This document shows, piece by piece, positions 1 to 13,514 of a stretch of DNA of 62,596 nt. The position numbers were made by a program, and so were the translations under genes. Within the stretch, counting starts at the first letter, position 1. Each line of letters begins with the position of its first letter. The notes beneath the pieces are model-generated. The model made no database searches. It saw only the letters and a list, made by a program, of their open reading frames with translations, and was not told where the DNA came from. Source of the stretch: Liolophura sinensis (lineage: Eukaryota; Mollusca; Polyplacophora; Chitonida; Chitonidae); NCBI RefSeq assembly GCF_032854445.1, contig NW_027018185.1, forward strand, positions 1 through 62,596, given 5' to 3'.

Positions 1-1658
1 GGTGTGGTTTTTCTACATGTAGATAAAGACATTGAGTTTGTCTTCGACTTAGAAGTAAGACATTTGCTGGGTGAGTTAAATGGGCTTGGCCCAAAGATTT
101 GACGTCGTACTGGGCTACCGAAGGGCACATAACTTATAATGAACTGTTTGAATATAGTAATGACCAGTCGCGATTGTACATAGTTAATGTAGCCGATTTC
201 AATTCGCAAAAGCCCAGGCAAAAATCCAAAAGTAGTAAAACTGTTCCAATGCTGCTGGTAAGAGGCTAATCCGACGTATTTTGTGACGAGAAATCGAATG
301 GTGCAAACCGCGTTGCTCTCCGACCAATACTTTTGGCTGTAGCCACAAATGAATAATCAATGATGTCAAGATCACGTGCCAGCAACGGCTCTTACTCCAT
401 GGAAACCAAGGAAATTTGCAATTTTTCAACAGCTGGAGATGCCTGGCCCAATTGCGCATCCTTTGGCACCTTATTGATGTGGGTCAGTGTTCATTGTACT
501 TTTTACAGCGGATTGTATCAAGTACCTTTTGTTTTTTTTATATACAAATGGTGTGGTTTTTCTACATGTAGATAAAGACATTGAGTTTGTCTTCGACTTA
601 GAAGTAAGACATTTGTTGAGTGAGTTAAAATGGGCATGGCCCAAAGATTTGACGTCGTCTGGACTACCGAAGGGCACATAACTTATAATGAAATGTTGAA
701 TATAGTAATGACCAGTCGCGATGTGTACATAGTTAATGTAGCCGATTTCAATTAGCAAAATGACCAGGCAAAAATCCAAAAGTAGAAAAACTGTTCCAAT
801 GCTGCTGGGTAAGAGGCTATCCGACGTATTTTGTGACGAGAAATCGAATGGTGCAAAACCGCGTTGCTCTCCGACCCAATACTGTTTGGCTGTAGCCACA
901 ATTGAATAATCAATGATGTCAAGATCACGTGCCCAGCAACGGCTCTTACCTCCATGGAAACCAAGGAAATTTGCAATTTTTCAACAGCTGGAGATGCCTG
1001 GCCCAATTGCGCATCCTTTGGCACCTTATTGATGTGGGTCAGTGTTCAATTGTACTTTTTACAGCGGATTGTATTCAAGTACCTTTTGTTTTTTTTATAT
1101 ACAAATGGTGTGGTTTTTCTACATGTAGATAAAGACATTGAGTTTGTCTTCGACTTAGAAGTAAGACATTTGTTGGGTGAGTTAAATGGGCATGGCCCAA
1201 AAGATTTGACGTCCGTCTGGGCTACCGAAGGGCACATAACTTATAATGAAAAATTGAATATAGTAATGACCAGTCGCGAGTGTACATAGCTAATTGTACC
1301 CGATTTCAATTCGCAAAAGACCAGGCAAAAATCCAAAAGTAGAAAAACTGTTCAATGCTGCTGGTAAGAGGCTAATCCGACGTATTTTGTGACGAGAAAT
1401 CGAATGGTGCAAACCGCGTTGCTCTCCGACCAATACTTTTGGCTGTAGCCACAAATGAATAATCAATGATGTCAAGATCACGTGCCCAGCAACGGCTCTT
1501 ACTCCATGGAAACCAAGGAAATTTGCAATTTTTCAACAGCTGGAGATGCCTGGCCCTATTGCGCATCCTTTGGCACCTTATTGATGTGGGTCAGTGTTCA
1601 ATTGTACTTTTTACAGCAGGACTTGTATCAAGTACCTTTTGTTTTTTTATATAAAAAT
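1..1658. repeat. Diverged left-end subfamily of the satellite (three units)
   Basis: Units at 1-549, 550-1106 and 1107-1658 share alleles rare or absent elsewhere: TTTGTCTTCG for TTTATCTTCG, AATGAA for AATCAA after CTTATA, TAGTTAATG for TAGTACATG (units 1 and 2), GAATAATCAATGATGTC for GAATCATCA(T/A)TTATGTC, GCATCCTTTGG for GCATCTTTTGG, CAGCGGATTG for CAGCAGACTG (units 1 and 2), TACCTTTTG for TACCTTGTG, and TATATACAAATGG for TATATAAAAATGG (units 1 and 2). The third unit already has CAGCAG and TATATAAAA at its right end (from about 1612), so the switch to the main family is abrupt. Unit lengths (549, 557, 552) are also irregular. An older, less homogenised subfamily near an array edge is the simplest reading, but the edge itself is not in view. 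Confidence 0.85.
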
Positions 1659-4600
1659 GGTGTGGTTTTTCTACATGTAGATAAAGAGATTAAGTTTATC
1701 TTCGACTTAGAAGTAAGACATTTACTGGGTGAGTTAAATGGGCTTGGCCCAAAGATTTGACATCTTCTGGGCTACCGAAGGGCACTAACTTATAATCAAA
1801 AGATGAATATAGTAATGACCAGTCGCGATTGTACATAGTACATGTAGCCGATTTCAATTAGCAAAAGGACCAGGCAAATATCCAAAAGTGGAAAAAATGT
1901 TCCAATGCTGCTGGTAAGAGGCTAATCCGACGTATTTTGTGACGAGAAATCGAATGGTGCAAACAGCGTTGCTCTCCGAGCAATACTTTTGGCTGTAGCC
2001 ACAATTGAAATCATCAATTATGTCAAAATCACGTGCCCAGCAACGGCTCTTACTCCATGGAAACCAAGGAAATTTACAATTTTTCAACACCTGGAAGATG
2101 CCTTGCCCAATTGCGCATCTTTTGGCACCTTATTGATGTGGGTCAGTGTTCAATTGTACTTTTTACAGCAGACTGTATCAAGTACCTTGTGTTTTTTTAT
2201 ATAAAAATGGTGGTGGTTTTTCTACATGTAGATAAAGACATTGAGTTTATCTTCGACTTAGAAGTAAGACATTTGCTGGGTGAGTAAATGGGCTTCGGCC
2301 CAAAGATTTGACATCTTCTGGGCTACCGAAGGGCACATAACTTATAATCAAAAGATGAATATAGTAATGACCAGTCGCGATTGTACATAGTACATGTAGC
2401 CGATTTCAATTAGCAAAAGGACCAGGGCAAATATCCAAAAGTGGAAAAAATGTTCCAATGCTGCTGGTAAGAGGCCTAATCCGACGTATTTTGTGACGAG
2501 AAATCGAATGGTGCAAACCGCGTTGCTCTCGAGCAATACTTTTGGCTGTAGCCACAATTGAATCATCAATTATGTCAAAATCACGTGCCAGCAACGGCTC
2601 TTACTCCATGGAAACCAAGGAAATTTGCAATTTTTCAACAGCTGGAGATGCCTGACCCAATTGCGCATCTTTTGGCACCTTATTGATGTGGGTCAGTGTT
2701 CAATTGTACTTTTTACAGCAGACTGTATCAAGTACCTTGTGGTTTTTATATAAAAATGGTGTGGTTTTTCTACATGTAGATAAAGAGATTAAGTTTTATC
2801 TTCGACTTAGAAGTAAGACATTTGCTTGGTGAGTTAAATGGGCTTGGCCCAAAGATTTGACATCTTCTGGGCTACCGAAGGGCACATAACTTATAATCAA
2901 AAGATGAATATAGTAATGACCAGTCGCGATTGTACATAGTACATGTAGCCGATTTCAATTAGCAAAAGGACCAGGCAAATATCCAAAAGTGGAAAAAATG
3001 TTCCAATGCTGCTGGTAAGAGGCTAATCCGACGTATTTTGTGACGAGAATCGAATGGTGCAAACCGCGTTGCTCTCCGAGCAATACTTTTGGCTGTAGCC
3101 ACAATTGAATCATCAATTATGTCAAGAATCACGTGCCCAGCAACGGCTCTTACTCCATGGAAACCAAGGAAATTTACAATTTTTCAACACCTGGAGATGC
3201 CTTGCCCAATTGCGCATCTTTTTGGCACCTTATTGATGTGGTCAGTGTTCAATTTGTACTTTTTACAGCAGACTGTATCAAGTACCTTGTGTTTTTTTAT
3301 ATAAAAATGGTGTGGTTTTTCTACATGTAGATAAACACATTGAGTTTATCTTCGACTTAGAAGTAAGGACATTTGCTGGGTGAGTTAAATGGGCTTGGCC
3401 CAAAGATTTGACGTCTTCTGGGCTACCGAAGGGCACATAACTTATAATCAAAAGTTGAATGTAGTAATGACCAGTCGCGATGGTACATAGTACATGTAGC
3501 CGATTTCAATTAGCAAAAGGACCAGGCAAAAATCCAAAAGTGGAAAAAATGTTCCAATGCTGCTGGTAAGAGGCTAATCCGACGTATTTTGTGACGAGAA
3601 ATCGAATGGTGCAAACCGCGCTGCTCTCCGACCAATACTTTTGGCTGTAGCCACAATTGAATCATCATTTATGTCAAAATCACGTGCCCAGCAACGGCTC
3701 TTACTCCATGGAAACCAAGGAAATTTGCAATTTTTCAACAGCTGGAGATGCCTGACCAATTGCGCAATCTTTTTGCACCTTATTGATGTGGGGTCAGTGT
3801 TCAATTGTACTTTTTACAGCAGGACTGTATCAAGTACCTTGTGTTTTTTATATAAAAATGGTGTGGTTTTTCTACATGTAGATAAAGACATTGAGTTTAT
3901 CTTCGACTTAGAAGTAAGACATTTGCTGGGTGAGTTAAATGGGCTTGGCCCAAAGATTTGACATCTTCTGGGCTACCGAAGGGCACATAACTTATAATCA
4001 AAGTTGAATATAGTAATGACCAGTCGCGATTGTACATAGTACATGTAGCCGATTTCAATTAGCAAAAGGACCAGGCAAAAATCCAAAGTGGAAAAAATGT
4101 TCCAATGCTGCTGGTAAGAGGCTAATCCGACGTATTTTGTGACGAGAAATCGAATGGTGCAAACCGCGTTGCTCTCCGACCAAACTTTTGGCTGTAGCCA
4201 CAATTGAATCATCATTTATGTCAAAATCACGTGCCCAGCAACGGCTCTTACTCCATGAAACCAAGGAAATTTGCAATTTTTCAACAGCTGGAGATGCCTG
4301 ACCCAATTGCGCATCTTTTGGCACCTTATTGATGTGGGGTCAGTGTTCAATTGTACTTTTTACAGCAGACTGTATCAAGTACCTGTGTTTTTTATATAAA
4401 AATGGTGTGGTTTTTCTACATGTAGATAAAGAGATTAAGTTTATCTTCGACTTAGAAGTAAGACATTTGCTGGGTGAGTAAATGGGCTTGGCCCAAAGAT
4501 TTGACATCTTCTGGGCTACCGAAGGGCACATAACTTATAATCAAAAGATGAATATAGTAATGACCAGTCGCGATTTGTACATAGTACATGTAGCCGATTT

Positions 4601-7600
4601 CAATTAGCAAAGGGACCAGACAAAAATCCAAAAGTGGAAAAAAATGTTCCAATGCTGCTGGTAAGAGGCTAATCCGACGTATTTTGTGACGGAGAAATCG
4701 AATGGTGCAAAACCGCGTTGCTCTCCGACCAATACTTTTGGCTGTAGCCACAATTGAATCATCATTTATGTCAAATCACGTGCCCAGCAACGGCTCTTAC
4801 TCCATGGAAACCAAGGAAATTTGCAATTTTTCAACAGCTGGAGATGCCTGACCCAATTGCGCATCTTTTGGCACCTTATTTGATGTGGGTCAGTGTTCAA
4901 TTGTACTTTTTACAGCAGACTGTATCAAGTACCTTGTGTTTTTTTATATAAAAATGGTGTGGTTTTTTCTACATGTAGATAAAGAGATTAAGTTTATCTT
5001 CGACTTAGAAGTAAGACATTTGCTGGGTGAGTTAAATGGGCTTGGCCCAAAGATTTGACATCTTCTGGGCTACCGAAGGGCACATAACTTATAATCAAAA
5101 GTTGAATATAGTAATGGACCAGTCGCGATTGTACATAGTACATGTAGCCGATTTCAATTAGCAAAAGGACCAGGCAAAAATCCAAAGTGGAAAAAATGTT
5201 CCAATGCTGCTGGTAAGAGGCTAATCCGACGTATTTTGTGACGAGAAATCGAATGGTGCAAACCGCGGTTGCTCTCCGACCAATACTTTTGGCTGTAGCC
5301 ACAATTGAATCATCATTTATGTCAAAATCACGTGCCCAGCAACGGCTCCTTACTCCATGGAAACCAAGGAAATTTGCAATTTTTCAACAGCTGGAGATGC
5401 TGACCCAATTGCGCATCTTTTGGCACCTTATTGATGTGGTCAGTGTTCAATTGTACTTTTTACAGCAGACTGTATCAAGTACCTTGTGTTTTTTATATAA
5501 AAATGGTGTGGTTTTTCTACATGTAGATAAAGACATTGAGTTTATCTTCGACTTAGAAGTAAGACATTTGCTGGGTGAGTTAAATGGGCTTGGCCCAAAG
5601 ATTTGACATCTTCTGGGCTACCGAAGGGCACATAACTTATAATCAAAAGTTGAATATAGTAATGACCAGTCCGCGATGGTACATAGTACATGTAGCCGAT
5701 TTCAATTAGCAAAAGGACCAGGCAAAAATCCAAAAGTAAAAAAAAATGCTCCAATCGTGCTGGTAAGAGGCTAATCCGACGTATTTTGTGACGAGAAATC
5801 GAATGGTGCAAACCGCGCTGCTCTCCGACCAATACTTTTGGCTGTAGCCACAATTGAATCATCATTTATGTCAAAATCACGTGCCCAGCAACGGCTCTTA
5901 CTCCATGGAAACCAAGGAAATTTGCAATTTTTCAACAGCTGGAGATGCCTGACCCAATTGCGCATCTTTTGGCACCTTATTGATGTGGGTCAGTGTTCAA
6001 TTGTACTTTTTACAGCAGACTGTATCAAGTACCTTGTGTTTTTTATATAAAAATGGTGTGGTTTTTTCTACATGTAGATAAAGAGATTAAGTTTATCTTC
6101 GACTTAGAAGTAAGACATTTGCTGGGTGAGTTAAATGGGCTTGGCCCAAAGATTTGACATCTTCTGGGCTACCGAAGGGCACATAACTTATAATCAAAAG
6201 ATGAATATAGTAATGACCAGTCGCGATTGTACATAGTACATGTAGCCGATTTCAATGAGCAAAAGGACCAGGCAAATATCCAAAAGTGGAAAAAATGTTC
6301 CAATGCTGCTGGTAAGAGGCTAATCCGACGTATTTTGTGACGAGAAATCGAATGGTGCAAACCGCGTTGCTCTCCGACCAATACTTTTGGCTGTAGCCAC
6401 AATTGAATCATCAATTATGTCAAAATCACGTGCCCAGCAACGGCTCTTACTCCATGGAAACCAAGGAAATTTCCAATTTTTCAACAGCTGGAGATGCCTG
6501 ACCCAATTGCGCATCTTTTGGCACCTTATTGATGTGGGTCAGTGTTCAATTGTACTTTTTACAGCAGACTGTATCAAGTACCTTGTGTTTTTTATATAAA
6601 AATGGTGTGGTTTTTCTACATGTAGATAAAGAGATTAAGTTTATCTTCGACTTAGAAGTAAGACATTTGCTGGGTGAGTTAAATGGGCTTGGCCCAAAGA
6701 TTTGACATCTTCTGGGCTACCGAAGGGCACATAACTTATAATCAAAAGATGAATATAGTAATGACCAGTCGCGATTGTACATAGTACATGTAGCCGATTT
6801 CAATTAGCAAAAGGACCAGGCAAATATCAAAAAGTGGAAAAAATGTTCCAATGCTGCTGGTAAGAGGCTAATCCGACGTATTTTGTGACGAGAAATCGAA
6901 TGGTGCAAACCGCGCTGCTCTCCGACCAATACTTTTGGCTGTAGCCACAATTGAATCATCATTTATGTCAAAATCACGTGCCCAGCAACGGCTCTTACTC
7001 CATGGAAACCAAGGAAATTTGCAATTTTTCAACAGCTGGAGATGCCTGACCCAATTGCGCATCTTTTGGCACCTTATTGATGTGGGTCAGTGTTCAATTG
7101 TACTTTTTACAGCAGACTGTATCAAGTACCTTGTGTTTTTTATATAAAAATGGTGTGGTTTTTCTACATGTAGATAAAGACATTGAGTTTATCTTCGACT
7201 TAGAAGTAAGACATTTGCTGGGTGAGTTAAATGGGCTTGGCCCAAAGATTTGACATCTTCTGGGCTACCGATGGGCACATAACTTATAATCAAAAGATGA
7301 ATATAGTAATGACCAGTCGCGATTGTACATAGTACATGTAGCCGATTTCAATTAGCAAAAGGACCAGGCAAATATCCAAAAGTGTAAAAAATGTTCCAAT
7401 GCTGCTGGTAAGAGGCTAATCCGACGTATTTTGTGACGAGAAATCGAATGGTGCAAACCGCGTTGCTCTCCGACCAATACTTTTGGCTGTAGCCACAATT
7501 GAATCATCATTTATGTCAAAATCACGTGCCCAGCAACGGCTCTTACTCCATGGAAACCAAGGAAATTTGCAATTTTTCAACAGCTGGAGATGCCTGACCC

Positions 7601-10600
7601 AATTGCGCATCTTTTGGCACCTTATTGATGTGGGTCAGTGTTCAATTGTACTTTTTACAGCAGACTGTATCAAGTACCTTGTGTTTTTTATATAAAAATG
7701 GTGTGGTTTTTCTACATGTAGATAAAGACATTGAGTTTATCTTCGACTTAGAAGTAAGACATTTGCTGGGTGAGTTAAATGGGCTTGGCCCAAAGATTTG
7801 ACATCTTCTGGGCTACCGAAGGGCACATAACTTATAATCAAAAGTTGAATATAGTAATGACCAGTCGCGATTGTACATAGTACATGTAGCCGATTTCAAT
7901 TAGCAAAAGGACCAGGCAAAAATCCAAAAGTGGAAAAAATGTTCCAATGCTGCTGGTAAGAGGCTAATCCGACGTATTTTGTGACGAGAAATCGAATGGT
8001 GCAAACCGCGTTGCTCTCCGACCAATACTTTTGGCTGTAGCCACAATTGAATCATCATTTATGTCAAAATCACGTGCCCAGCAACGGCTCTTACTCCATG
8101 GAAACCAAGGAAATTTCCAATTTTTCAACACCTGGAGATGCCTGACCCAATTGCGCATCTTTTGGCACCTTATTGATGTGGGTCAGTGTTCAATTGTACT
8201 TTTTACAGCAGACTGTATCAAGTACCTTGTGTTTTTTATATAAAAATGGTGTGGTTTTTCTACATGTAGATAAAGAGATTAAGTTTATCTTCGACTTAGA
8301 AGTAAGACATTTGCTGGGTGAGTTAAATGGGCTTGGCCCAAAGATTTGACATCTTCTGGGCTACCGAAGGGCACATAACTTATAATCAAAAGTTGAATAT
8401 AGTAATGACCAGTCGCGATTGTACATAGTACATGTAGCCGATTTCAATTAGCAAAAGGACCAGGCAAAAATCCAAAAGTGGAAAAAATGTTCCAATGCTG
8501 CTGGTAAGAGGCTAATCCGACGTATTTTGTGACGAGAAATCGAATGGTGCAAACCGCGTTGCTCTCCGACCAATACTTTTGGCTGTAGCCACAATTGAAT
8601 CATCATTTATGTCAAAATCACGTGCCCAGCAACGGCTCTTACTCCATGGAAACCAAGGAAATTTGCAATTTTTCAACAGCTGGAGATGCCTGACCCAATT
8701 GCGCATCTTTTGCACCTTATTGATGTGGGTCAGTGTTCAATTGTACTTTTTACAGCAGACTGTATCAAGTACCTTGTGTTTTTTATATAAAAATGGTGTG
8801 GTTTTTCTACATGTAGATAAAGACATTGAGTTTATCTTCGACTTAGAAGTAAGACATTTGCTGGGTGAGTTAAATGGGCTTGGCCCAAAGATTTGACATC
8901 TTCTGGGCTACCGAAGGGCACATAACTTATAATCAAAAGTTGAATATAGTAATGACCAGTCGCGATTGTACATAGTACATGTAGCCGATTTCAATTAGCA
9001 AAAGGACCAGGCAAAAATCCAAAAGTGGAAAAAATGTTCCAATGCTGCTGGTAAGAGGCTAATCCGACGTATTTTGTGACGAGAAATCGAATGGTGCAAA
9101 CCGCGTTGCTCTCCGACCAATACTTTTGGCTGTAGCCACAATTGAATCATCATTTATGTCAAAATCACGTGCCCAGCAACGGCTCTTACTCCATGGAAAC
9201 CAAGGAAATTTCCAATTTTTCAACACCTGGAGATGCCTGACCCAATTGCGCATCTTTTGGCACCTTATTGATGTGGGTCAGTGTTCAATTGTACTTTTTA
9301 CAGCAGACTGTATCAAGTACCTTGTGGTTTTTATATAAAAATGGTGTGGTTTTTCTACATGTAGATAAAGAGATTAAGTTTATCTTCGACTTAGAAGTAA
9401 GACATTTGCTGGGTGAGTTAAATGGGCTTGGCCCCAAAGATTTGACATCTTCTGGCTACCGAAGGGCACATAACTTATAATCAAAAGATGAATATAGTAA
9501 TGACCAGTCGCGATTGTACATAGTACATGTAGCCGATTTCAATTAGCAAAAGGACCAGGCAAATATCCAAAAGTGGAAAAAAATGTTCCAATGCTGCTGG
9601 TAAGAGGCTAATCCGACGTATTTTGTGACGAGAAATCGAATGGTGCAAACCGCGTTGCTCTCCGAGCAATACTTTTGGCTGTAGCCACAATTGAATCATC
9701 AATTATGTCAAAATCACGTGCCCAGGCAACGGCTCTTACTCCATGGAAACCAAGGAAAATTTACAATTTTTCAACAGCTGAGATGCCTGGCCCAAATTGC
9801 GCATCTTTTGGCACCTTATTGATGTGGGTCAGTGTTCAATTGTACTTTTTACAGCAGACTGTATCAAGTACCTTGTGTTTTTTATATAAAAATGGGTTGT
9901 GGTTTTTTCTACATGTAGATAAAGACATTGAGTTTATCTTCGACTTAGAAGTAAGACATTTGCTGGGTGAGTTAAATAGGCTTGGCCCAAAGATTTGACG
10001 TCTTCTGGGCTACCGAAGGGCACATAACTTATAATCAAAAGTTGAATATAGTAATGACCAGTCGCGATGGTACATAGTACATGTAGCCGATTTCAATTAG
10101 CAAAAGGACCAGGCAAAAATCCAAAAGTAAAAAAAATGTTCCAATCGTGCTGGTAAGAGGCTAATCCGACGTATTTTGTGACGAGAAATCGAATGGTGCA
10201 AACCGCGCTGCTCTCCGACCAATACTTTTGGCTGTAGCCACAATTGAATCATCATTTATGTCAAAATCACGTGCCCAGCAACGGCTCTTACTCCATGGAA
10301 CCAAGGAAATTTGCAATTTTTCAACAGCTGGAGATGCCTGACCCAATGCGCATCTTTTGGCACCTTATTGATGTGGGTCAGTGTTCAATTGTACTTTTTA
10401 CAGCAGACTGTATCAAGTACTTGTGTTTTTTATATAAAAATGGTGTGGTTTTTCTACATGTAGATAAAGAGATTAAGTTTATCTTCGACTTAGAAGTAAG
10501 ACATTTGCTGGGTGAGTTAAATGGGCTTGGCCCAAAGATTTGACATCTTCTGGGCTACCGAAGGGCACATAACTTATAATCAAAAGTTGAATATAGTAAT

Positions 10601-11321
10601 GACCAGTCGCGATTGTACATAGTACATGTAGCCGATTTCAATTAGCAAAAGGACCAGGCAAATATCCAAAAGTGGAAAAATTGTTCCAATGCTGCTGGTA
10701 AGAGGCTAATCCGACGTATTTTGTGACGAGAAATCGAATGGTGCAAACCGCGTTGCTCTCCGACCAATACTTTTGGCTGTAGCCACAATTGAATCATCAT
10801 TTATGTCAAAATCACGTGCCCAGCAACGGCTCTTACTCCATGGAAACCAAGGAAATTTGCAATTTTTCAACAGCTGGAGATGCCTGACCCAATTGCGCAT
10901 CTTTTGGCACCTTATTGATGTGGGTCAGTGTTCAATTGTACTTTTTACAGCAGACTGTATCAAGTACCTTGTGTTTTTTATATAAGAATGGTGTGGTTTT
11001 TCTACATGTAGATAAAGAGATTAAGTTTATCTTCGACTTAGAAGTAAGACATTTGCTGGGTGAGTTAAATGGGCTTGGCCCAAAGATTTGACATCTTCTG
11101 GGCTACCGAAGGGCACATAACTTATAATCAAAAGATGAATATAGTAATGACCAGTCGCGATTGTACATAGTACATGTAGCCGATTTCAATTAGCAAAAGG
11201 ACCAGGCAAATATCCAAAAGTGGAAAAAATGTTCCAATGCTGCTGGTAAGAGGCTAATTCCGACGTATTTTGTGACGAGAAATCGAATGGTGCAAACCGC
11301 GTTGCTCTCCGAGCAATACTT

Positions 11322-13514
11322 TTGGCTGTAGCCACAATTGAATCATCAATTATGTCAAAATCACGTGCCCAGCAACGGCTCTTACTCCATGGAAACCAAG
11401 GAAATTTACAATTTTTCAACACCTGGAGATGCCTTGCACAATTGCGCATCTTTTGGCACCTTATTGATGTGGGTCAGTGTTCAATTGTACTTTTTACAGC
11501 AGACTGTATCAAGTACCTTGTGTTTTTTATATAAAAATGGTGTGGTTTTTCTACATGTAGATAAAGACATTGAGTTTATCTTCGACTTAGAAGTAAGACA
11601 TTTGCTGGGTGAGTTAAATGGGCTTGGCCCAAAGATTTGACGTCTTCTGGGCTACCGAAGGGCACATAACTTATAATCAAAAGTTGAATGTAGTAATGAC
11701 CAGTCGCGATGGTACATAGTACATGTAGCCGATTTCAATTAGCAAAAGGACCAGGAAAAAATCCAAAAGTGGAAAAAATGTTCCAATGCTGCTGGTAAGA
11801 GGCTAATCCGACGTATTTTGTGACGAGAAATCGAATGGTGCAAACCGCGTTGCTCTCCGACCAATACTTTTGGCTGTAGCCACAATTGAATCATCATTTA
11901 TGTCAAAATCACGTGCCCAGCAACGGCTCTTACTCCATGGAAACCAAGGAAATTTGCAATTTTTCAACAGCTGGAGATGCCTGACCCAATTGCGCATCTT
12001 TTGGCACCTTATTGATGTGGGTCAGTGTTCAATTGTACTTTTTACAGCAGACTGTATCAAGTACCTTGTGGTTTTTATATAAAAATGGTGTGGTTTTTCT
12101 ACATGTAGATAAAGAGATTAAGTTTATCTTCGACTTAGAAGTAAGACATTTGCTGGGTGAGTTAAATGGGCTTGGCCCAAAGATTTGACATCTTCTGGGC
12201 TACCGAAGGGCACATAACTTATAATCAAAAGATGAATATAGTAATGACCAGTCGCGATTGTACATAGTACATGTAGCCGATTTCAGTTAGCAAAAGGACC
12301 AGGCAAATATCCAAAAGTGGAAAAAATGTTCCAATGCTGCTGGTAAGAGGCTAATCCGACGTATTTTGTGACGAAAAATCGAATGGTGCAAACCGCGTTG
12401 CTCTCCGACCAATACTTTTGGCTGTAGCCACAATTGAATCATCAATTATGTCAAAATCACGTGCCCAGCAACGGCTCTTACTCCATGGAAACCAAGGAAA
12501 TTTACAATTTTTCAACACCTGGAGATGCCTTGCACAATTGCGCATCTTTTGGCACCTTATTGATGTGGGTCAGTGTTCAATTGTACTTTTTACAGCAGAC
12601 TGTATCAAGTACCTTGTGTTTTTTATATAAAAATGGTGTGGTTTTTCTACATGTAGATAAAGACATTGAGTTTATCTTCGACTTAGAAGTAAGACATTTG
12701 CTGGGTGAGTTAAATGGGCTTGGCCCAAAGATTTGACGTCTTCTGGGCTACCGAAGGGCACATAACTTATAATCAAAAGTTGAATGTAGTAATGACCAGT
12801 CGCGATGGTACATAGTACATGTAGCCGATTTCAATTAGCAAAAGGACCAGGCAAAAATCCAAAAGTGGAAAAAATGTTCCAATGCTGCTGGTAAGAGGCT
12901 AATCCGACGTATTTTGTGACGAGAAATCGAATGGTGCAAACCGCGCTGCTCTCCGACCAATACTTTTGGCTGTAGCCACAATTGAATCATCATTTATGTC
13001 AAAATCACGTGCCCAGCAACGGCTCTTACTCCATGGAAACCAAGGAAATTTGCAATTTTTCAACAGCTGGAGAGGCCTGACCCAATTGCGCATCTTTTGG
13101 CACCTTATTGATGTGGGTCAGTGTTCAATTGTACTTTTTACAGCAGACTGTATCAAGTACCTTGTGGTTTTTATATAAAAATGGTGTGGTTTTTTCTACA
13201 TGTAGATAAAGAGATTAAGTTTATCTTCGACTTAGAAGTAAGACATTTGCTGGGTGAGTTAAATGGGCTTGGCCCAAAGATTTGACATCTTCTGGGCTAC
13301 CGAAGGGCACATAACTTATAATCAAAAGATGAATATAGTAATGACCAGTCGCGATTGTACATAGTACATGTAGCCGATTTCAGTTAGCAAAAGGACCAGG
13401 CAAATATCCAAAAGTGGAAAAAATGTTCCAATGCTGCTGGTAAGAGGCTAATCCGACGTATTTTGTGACGAGAAATCGAATGGTGCAAACCGCGTTGCTC
13501 TCCGAGCAATACTT
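11322..13514. repeat. Two-unit (about 1,096 bp) duplication
   Basis: Two consecutive dimers share private variants at an offset near 1,096 bp: CCTTGCACAATTG at about 11431 and 12527, and GTTGAATGTAG at about 11683 and 12779. TTTCAGTTAGC at about 12281 and 13377 continues the same offset. The first unit of each dimer carries the CAATTATG and TTACAA alleles, the second CATTTATG and TTGCAA. Sharing of several rare variants at one offset points to a recent two-unit duplication by unequal exchange. The exact ends are uncertain because flanking units are also similar. Confidence 0.75.

Noticed and set aside
7416-7695. Recurring open frames: 64 codons on the minus strand (7416-7610) and 70 codons on the plus strand (7483-7695), found in most units
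   Set aside because: They overlap each other antisense, the plus frame starts at TTG, the allelic changes between units are mostly non-synonymous, and no domain is recognisable. They are chance frames of a repeated sequence.
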